From positions 18,794,044 to 18,858,043 of the forward strand of contig CM072158.1 of assembly GCA_036850595.1 (NCBI GenBank): DNA of 64,000 nt, read 5' to 3'. Both the position numbers and the translations under genes were made by a program. The DNA comes from Rhyacichthys aspro. Its lineage: Eukaryota > Chordata > Actinopteri > Gobiiformes > Rhyacichthyidae. Within the stretch, counting starts at the first letter, position 1; the number at the start of each line of letters is the position of its first letter. Positions 57,828 through 64,000 of the stretch are shown here, piece by piece. A model generated the notes under the pieces. The model worked only from the letters and a program-made list of their open reading frames with translations, had not been told where the DNA came from and searched no databases.

Positions 57828-59258
57828 GAAGAAATATGCTCATTTCTAATAGCAGCCATGTTTTTTAATAAAATACATCAAAGCCATGCATCAGACTGTA
57901 GATAATGACACTGTCATACTAATGGTCTGTAGCTAATCGATCCCAAACCACCAAGACTCTTTGAAATGTCACCATTGCTCTTGGTGTCCATGAACTGTGC
58001 AGATGGTTCTGCTTATGCTCCCACAGAAACGTTTGAAGTTAATTGTGCTTTGGACACATCATTGCCTTCTGCTGATCACCACAAAGGCCAAAAGTGCTTG
58101 TTATTTTGAGTCTAATTTCTGTGGAGGGTTTTTTTCTGGAAAAGGAAAAAAATATTCATTATTCAAACCTGCTATATCAGACCACTGCAATGAGGAAACA
58201 CATATATTAGACTGGACAAAAGCCTAGATCATCAGAACAGAAGAGAGAAATACAAACATGGCTGTTGACTGAAAGAGCTAATCAAAATCTGGAAACAAGC
58301 CCATACTAGAATAAAAAAACAAAATCATTATGTTTTATTCCTGTCCTAAATGAAGTAATCTGACAGCTCATGACAATGCTGTTTGCTAACAACCATAAAA
58401 CTCCAGAAGCAGAAGAAGTCGGACCACAGGGGACAACTGATCCTCTGTAAACAAGCTAATAAGGCACATCATGGCATCAAAGAGCATCAAAGTTTGAAAA
58501 CCACTAGTCTGTTTGTAATAAACCGTAACAGACTGAAATAGCTGCCTTGTTGACAAACCTAAAAAAAAATCACATCTAATGTCAGCAGGACAAAATGGAT
58601 TTCAGTGTCTTTGTGAAATCGCAAATGTCACAAGAATACTTTGTAGCTAGTGATGCTAAAAGCCAGGGGTTTGGTTACCAACTAAGTCGCGGTAATAAAG
58701 TTTGTTTTCAACATCACGACTAAGTTATATGTTATTTAAAACTGCCAATCCAGCTGTCACTCAAACTGTTACTTATCTCCCACATGGAACAAAATGGCCG
58801 TTGAGTAACCTGTAATTCATCTCAAAATCTTGTGTATCAATAATAATCTATCAGGGAAGTTTAGAGACATTGAGACCAGAATCAAAATAAAAATATTGAC
58901 TTTTGAAGATATTTTTGAATAGGAGTAAAGGGGAAGCAAGATTGTTTGAGCTTCTGTTGAAAGACAGGGCACTATCAATTAATCATTTTAGAAAAATGAC
59001 AGATTTGCCAAGACGGATTGAAATAGAGTAAAACCAACAAGGAACATTATACAATTTGACGTCACTTTACTGCAATGTCATTCGGCAAATTAGCTGCCAT
59101 TAAAGTGTTTCAGTAAAAGCATCCAATTAGGGTCAATAAAAGTGATGGCACAAATCCTTCTAATGACACAGACTGGTGCTAGTTAAAAGAACTGTGTGGT
59201 TATTTATGACTCTCCTCTCCCCACATCATAATTAACAGTCATTTAGCAGGTACCGTAC

Positions 59259-59431
59259 TTGTCGTTCCGTCAGGTCAAGGTTGACAGCTATTTCGTAGCG
59301 TCTCAGTCTGGTCAAATAGTTGTGGTGTGCAAACTCGGACTCCAGTTCCCGGATCTGTTCTTTGGTGAAGGCTGTGCGCTCCTTCCTGGGCTTGCTGTTC
59401 ATGTCTGACTTATAGCTCCCGTCGTGGGACT
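59259..59431 (-). CDS. meox2: meox2 exon 2 (homeodomain residues 1-44)
   Basis: Second coding exon, 173 nt, flanked by a CAG acceptor (59434-59432) and a GTACGG donor (59258 downward). It completes the split Glu codon at residue 146 and runs to Gln203. It encodes YKSD-NSKPRKERTAFT, the homeodomain N-terminal arm with Arg5, then helices 1 and 2 and the start of helix 3. The homeodomain spans about residues 160-219 of the protein. The exon ends exactly after homeodomain position 44 (Gln), the intron position expected for MEOX genes, so intron 2 is phase 0. The reading frame continues open into the intron for a few codons, but the homeodomain is restored only by splicing to exon 3. A 23-bp poly(A) run on the plus strand (poly-T in the transcript sense) lies 43 bp upstream of the acceptor. 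Confidence 0.96.
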
Positions 59432-62400
59432 CTGAAATGAAAAACAGAACATTTTCCAACTACAGCTGATTCTCAAAAAAAAAAAAAAAAAAAAAAAGTG
59501 AGAGAGAGGGGCAGGAAGAACGAAAAAGGGTTGAGGGGGAAAGGAATACAGAGCGTGGGGGTTGATAAATGGCTGGGGCCCATCTGAAAGCAAAATAAAA
59601 AGGAAGCGAGACAATTAGAGGTGTCAGTCATCTTTTATTGTGCTGACATTGTTGTAGTATGGAGTATTGAAGGGAAGCAGTATAGTTCCAGACAATTTCA
59701 TTCAATGTTTACGTCAGATGAGCTGTTTAAAACGGTTTAGCTACCGGTGAAGATGAGTGCTTTTATTTTGTAGACACATCTTTTAACAAGGTCTCTTCTT
59801 GAAACCATGTTAACTTGATTTTGTCATGGACAGAGATAACTCGGATTTGGAAATCAAGAACAGCCAAAACAAAGCTGTTTGATTTGTCAAATAATTATTA
59901 ATTGATTGATTGATTGAATGGATTAAAACTTCCAACATATCTTAACCTTAAAAAAAAATCCCTCTCAACCCATTAGTAGTGGAAGCTCTATTAAAGTGAT
60001 GATGTTTTCTATCAACTGAACTCTATGTTACAACTTTATGCAATTCAAAAATGTCAAAATTAAAATGTATTGCTATGGACATAAAACATTTAATACATGG
60101 AATTTCTCACATAAACTCCCACTCCACAATACTTCTTTGCATATTAACACTTTACACAGATTTATACTTTGGGGTGAAATCATATTTTCCCAACTTACAT
60201 CTTCTCTGTGCCTTTCAAATTTCCAGTATTCTGTATTATGTCTTTGTGGTTGATTAACGGCGAAAATAATGAGCCATTCATAGCATTTAACATCTAATGA
60301 TCTTTTCTACTTTAACTGAAAAATCCAGCCAAAGTTTCATTAGAAGTGTTACAACTGGCTTTGCTGACATTGTGTGGTGGCCAGGAAAAAAGATAATGTC
60401 GTGCTAGTAATAAGACGATTAACATGCTCAGTGAAGCGGTTATTAGTGTCAGGGGAAAGAAAGTTTGCCTAGTTGATTGGCAAAAAAGTATTTTTAAATT
60501 TTGGCTTCCATAGAATGCAGTAAAGAAGACAAAATAATGCCATCTCTCAATAAAAAATAAAGTGGCACCATCCAATTTTGTATTTTTTTTCTTTTTGTTT
60601 TGTTTTTCTCAGACTCTACTCACCCCCAACATCAGCCCAGGGAGCTTTCCTGCTTTTCTTTGTAACGAAAAAAATAAAACCATATACATTTTTCCTCCAC
60701 AGAATACTAATACATTACACCAAACTAAAGTTCAGAGCTTACGGTAAACTTTTAGCTCCGACTTCAGCGACCGAAGCATCCGACAGTTATCTCATTAAAC
60801 ACTTCTCATTTCACGTTACATAAGTTCAAACTGTTCTTTTTCTCACTTTCTCACTGAAGTCATATCAGCTGAAATGAGCAGATAAAGCTGATAAAGCTTC
60901 ATGTCTAGCAGATGTTTGCAGATCAACAGCCGATGACAAAATATTGCACTGCACCCAACATTTAGATGACTTGCTGTACACTGACCACGATAACGGTCAA
61001 ATTTTGGCAATGCATTATTAAAAAGACTCAATAAACATCAAGAAACTTTCATTTTCAACATGTGTGCAATATTAGACAGTCACTTAAAAAGGGGGAGAGA
61101 AGGAACAATTGTATCCAAAGTTTATAATCACTAGATCCTTTTATGAAGATCACATCCAGCCTAAACTTCCTAGTAAAAGTGCTGTGGCTTCTCTAAGTGC
61201 CTATGAAGTTAGGGTGAGGAAATTGGATTTAGGTTAGGCCTCTGGCAGCATCAGTGATCCTTCTGAAGTGTTGAATCTGTCAGTTAGAGCTCTTGCCAGG
61301 GGCAGTGACCAATCTGAATCGGAAAGTCTGTGCTTTGCCGTCATTGTGGTTCAAACAACAGATACAGAACCACACTGCTTTCAAATCTTTTGGATGGGTC
61401 CGGGAGATGATGTGATCTTTTCAGACCTTTTAGCGCTCATACAAAGCACATGTGCTAAAATGTGCAGCTGTAAAATTTATGTCAGGAAGTGAAGTTTTAT
61501 ACGGCAGATTCGTGACCTAACTCGCCGCTAGCCCTCACTGTTTCCCCTGTGGCTTCTACCTTCAGCGCTAAAGAATGTGTCCAGAACTGCAGATGAGGAC
61601 ACCGAGGTCATGACCCCTGTGTTATTACCAGGATTTTCACAGTTGAAGAAGTCTAATGGGAGTTCATGCATCAAAACTACAGCCAATATCCAGCTCTTTG
61701 TCTGTTGGTTTGCTTTGTTTGCTTGTTTTAATGAAATGTAATGGAAAAGAAGCACATGAGCCAGAAATGTAAGGATTAAAAAGTGTAATAAGCAGATTCT
61801 TGAAAAAAAAAAGGTTGGAAAGAAGTTGTCTGCCAAATGTATGCATTGTGGTGCATTTTGGAGCAAATAAAAGCAATAGAGTTTTTATAGACATTTTGTG
61901 TCCCCATTGCTTGGGGCCCTTGGCCTGGTTACCAGCCTCACAGGACTGCATCTGTATGTCATTAAAAACTAGGTTTTATATCTGTCTTCAGTCAACAGAT
62001 ATTAGGTTGCCTATTGTTTGACTGTGTGTGTTTCTTTTAGTTTATTCATATTGAACAAACCTGTGGCTCTTCAGGAGGACACTGGTGTATTAATGTAACT
62101 TGTTTTGAGTATTTGGCATCAGTCAATTTAAAATGACTTTGTTTTTGGCAAGCTGTATCAATTCAGAGCCACTATAATTTCAATATCTGATAGATATCGC
62201 ACCAGGGCAGCCTAAACAGGTCTCAACTTTTGTATCCATTTCGTTGTCATGGTTCAATGGCCTGTGAAGCTCCATTTAGATTAAAAAAACAACAACTTTG
62301 ATTTGAGTAGGGCTATAGGTAATCCTGATAATTATGAAGAGTAAAGTTTTCATTACCAATTATTTTACTGACTGGAAGGAGCTACAACTACCAGATTTTC

Positions 62401-62645
62401 ATTTGGCTAAGGAACCAAAAGTGGGCATATCATTATAGTATCATGGAATGAGTCGTTATAAAAGTGTAGGAAAATATAGTTTAAATGTTCTTTTAAGATG
62501 TATTAATGTATATTATGTAATTATTAGAAATGTCCAAATTGTTTTCAGAAAAATATTTGAAAGATGAAAGGTTAGGTTAGGTACATTTTTCAGATTTACT
62601 TTCACAGAATATCATTTGTTCAAAATGAATAATGAATAAGAATAC
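59432..62645 (-). other. meox2: meox2 intron 1
   Basis: A 3.2-kb phase-1 intron with a CAG/GTATTC donor and a TTTCAG acceptor. It is AT-rich. I see a (GATT)n-type simple repeat near 59903-59920 and no open frame with protein-like composition. A regulatory role is possible but nothing in the sequence shows it. Confidence 0.85.
59475..59497. repeat. Poly(A)23 tract followed by purine-rich stretch near meox2 exon 2
   Basis: A run of 23 A on the plus strand is followed by GTGAGAGAGAGGGG-type purine-rich DNA to about 59560. In the transcript sense it is a poly-U tract 44-66 nt upstream of the exon 2 acceptor. Confidence 0.9.
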
Positions 62646-63081
62646 CTGAAGTCTCGCTCTTGGCTTTACTCCTCCTTCGATCTGTCTCCTCTGTGGACAC
62701 ACTGTGTTGTCCATAATCCCCAGACAGACATGACCCTCGCGTGGGGTCACCGCCACATGGAGTAGACCCCCCTACAGAGCACAGTTCTGGGGCAGTGTTC
62801 TCCGTCATGCAGACCCCTGGTTGGGCACTAGATGACAGTAAGGGCAGGGGAACAGGCCAACCGGGCGTGTTCTGGGTCTGGATTGGATTCTGCTGCTGGG
62901 ACAGGTGACCTCGATGGGCTCCAAATGCTCCATTATCCTCTCCTCCAGGGAATCCACACGGAGGAGAGGAGCTGGGTAAGTCCAGGTATGAGACATGGTC
63001 AGTCCGGCCGTGGAGAGCTGGGTGTAAACCTTGTGACGGCGCATGAGGGCTTCGTAGGCAACCAAACAGAGAGTGATCCAT
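62646..63081 (-). CDS. meox2: meox2 exon 1 (MEOX2 homeobox protein, residues 1-145)
   Basis: First coding exon of the homeobox transcription factor MEOX2, a nuclear regulator of somite, muscle, limb and vascular mesenchyme in vertebrates. The ATG at 63081-63079 has a strong Kozak context (ACC before, G after). Residues 5-21 carry the MEOX2 N-terminal signature (LFGCLRSPHA, then QGLHP), followed by LHGRTDHVSY near 23-32. A short HRGH-Gln segment at 56-64 stands where mammals have a long poly-His run. GDYG near 121-124 matches the family. The exon ends ACT TCA G followed by GTATTC, a consensus donor, giving a phase-1 intron. It joins exon 2 in frame, the three exons together coding 313 residues, close to the 304 of human MEOX2. 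The spliced protein matches MEOX2 rather than MEOX1, which has a different N-terminus and C-terminus. Whether this is a teleost 'a' or 'b' copy cannot be told. Confidence 0.95.
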
Positions 63082-64000
63082 GGTGAGTAGGCTTTAAATC
63101 CTCTTTAGGTACAGACAAGCTCTTAATCCACGTTAAGAGTCAACCAAAATCCTCCAAAGTGGTGCAGGTCTTTTTTTGTGTTAGTCCATTAGTTAAAAAT
63201 AAAAACGTGAATCATCTATAGACAAACTACAGTTAACGGGTGAAGACGAGGTATTATTTAGTAGAGTTCACCACAGTGCGTTTGATTTCTTAAGTTTATT
63301 ATATAAAAAGGAAAACTAAACAAGAAAACACAAGTCTACTACTTACAATTATGCCTTTTTTTTTTTTCTTTTTTTTTTGCTCAGTTGTGTTACATTAGCA
63401 AACTGCTGTGGAAGTAGAAAATGGAACGGTGAAATTTAGCTGCAACACGTTTGTCCTTTAAATAAGGGAAGAACCAAAAACATCCTTAAGATTCCACTTT
63501 CTACACTCTAGTCATGTAAGGGTTGCTGTCAAACTGTGGTGGAAAATGACAATGTTACATTAGAAGACTTCATCTTACGACAAGACAATGGCCATGGTAG
63601 TTTGCATATTTCAACTAAATTAAGAGCCTTTCACATTCATTAACAAATTCAGTCCATTAAACAACACTGGCATTAAAACACTAAAATTTGCAGATAAAAA
63701 AGTAAAAGGCACAATAATTTAGCACGCTTTAATTGGCTACAATAATTTACAATATATTTGAGCTCCTTGATTTTTTTTTAAAGAGAAAACTTCAAATAAA
63801 AAGTCAGAAGCTGTTGTACTCTTACGTAACATTCCACTTAGTTCCTCAAACCAGCCAAAAGGAACGTAAAGAAGAAGTCAAAGAAAAGACCCGTAGTAAT
63901 CCAAAGCAGAGCACGGATGGTGGGTAAACATCGGCGGTGGAGGATTTCGGATGACAGCTTGGAATGCCAGTGTGGAAAGAGAGGCAGCTTCCAGGGAGAG
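63082..64000 (-). promoter_or_regulatory. meox2: meox2 upstream region with a TATA-like site
   Basis: DNA immediately 5' of the meox2 start codon. On the minus strand TATATAA lies at 63305-63299, 218 bp before the ATG. A start site about 30 bp downstream would give a 5' UTR of roughly 190 nt, which is plausible but unproven. Poly-T runs are at 63357-63380. No other gene is visible up to the window edge; the short frame at 63733-63927 looks like chance. Confidence 0.4.

Larger units (their letters stand above)
53706..59258 (-). other. meox2: meox2 intron 2
   Basis: A 5.6-kb phase-0 intron that interrupts the homeodomain between positions 44 and 45. It contains a foldback element beside the exon 3 acceptor, an unclassified dispersed repeat at about 55.0-55.3 kb, and a large 21-bp minisatellite at 57.2-57.8 kb. 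A 136-codon minus-strand open frame at 54905-55315 overlaps the dispersed repeat and has no recognisable domain, so it is not called as a gene. Confidence 0.85.

Noticed and set aside
59232..59258. Continuation of the meox2 exon 2 reading frame (Tyr-Leu-Leu-Asn-Asp-Cys end)
   Set aside because: It reads past a consensus GT donor; the homeodomain is only completed by splicing to exon 3.
1..64000. CRISPR arrays, prophage, operons or other prokaryotic-type systems
   Set aside because: The window is vertebrate nuclear DNA: spliced homeobox gene, SINEs, LINEs and Tc1 elements; no prokaryotic features seen.

Overview
This is vertebrate nuclear DNA, almost certainly from a teleost fish of the percomorph type. 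The only intact protein-coding gene I can support is a three-exon MEOX2 (mesenchyme homeobox 2) gene on the minus strand. Exon 1 is at about 63.1-62.6 kb, exon 2 at about 59.4-59.3 kb and exon 3 at about 53.7-53.4 kb. The fish assignment rests on the repeat content: Tc1-type DD34E transposons, tRNA-derived SINEs whose 3' body ends in a (GAAT/AAAT)n tail, Rex/L2-like non-LTR relics and many hAT-like and foldback non-autonomous elements. The species cannot be named from the sequence alone.

Layout: 1-53.3 kb lies 3' of meox2 and is a gene desert of AT-rich noncoding DNA. It carries two dead Tc1 elements (5.5-6.9 kb and 17.5-18.7 kb), several SINEs (8.4, 15.3, 15.8-16.2 kb plus tails at 3.9, 16.9, 20.2 and 37.2 kb), non-LTR fragments (2.6, 5.2, 31.5 kb), pairs of unclassified dispersed repeats, a decayed coiled-coil protein pseudogene with an internal duplication (40.1-42.1 kb), and hAT-like elements, two of them with 8-bp target duplications (48.1 and 52.4 kb). 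From 53.4 to 63.1 kb is meox2. Its intron 2 holds a foldback element 57 bp from the exon 3 acceptor and a roughly 670-bp minisatellite. From 63.1 to 64 kb is the meox2 upstream region.

The most notable feature is in meox2 itself. The C-terminal exon contains a 21-bp, in-frame minisatellite coding for six 7-residue Ser-Pro-Arg-Pro-Val-His-Gly-type repeats, placed just before the conserved acidic C-terminus. Three other 21-bp-period arrays occur in the same window, all noncoding. I found no operon, CRISPR, phage or other prokaryotic-type system. No wholly new molecular system is evident. Most short open reading frames in the window lie in noncoding DNA and show no recognisable protein features.
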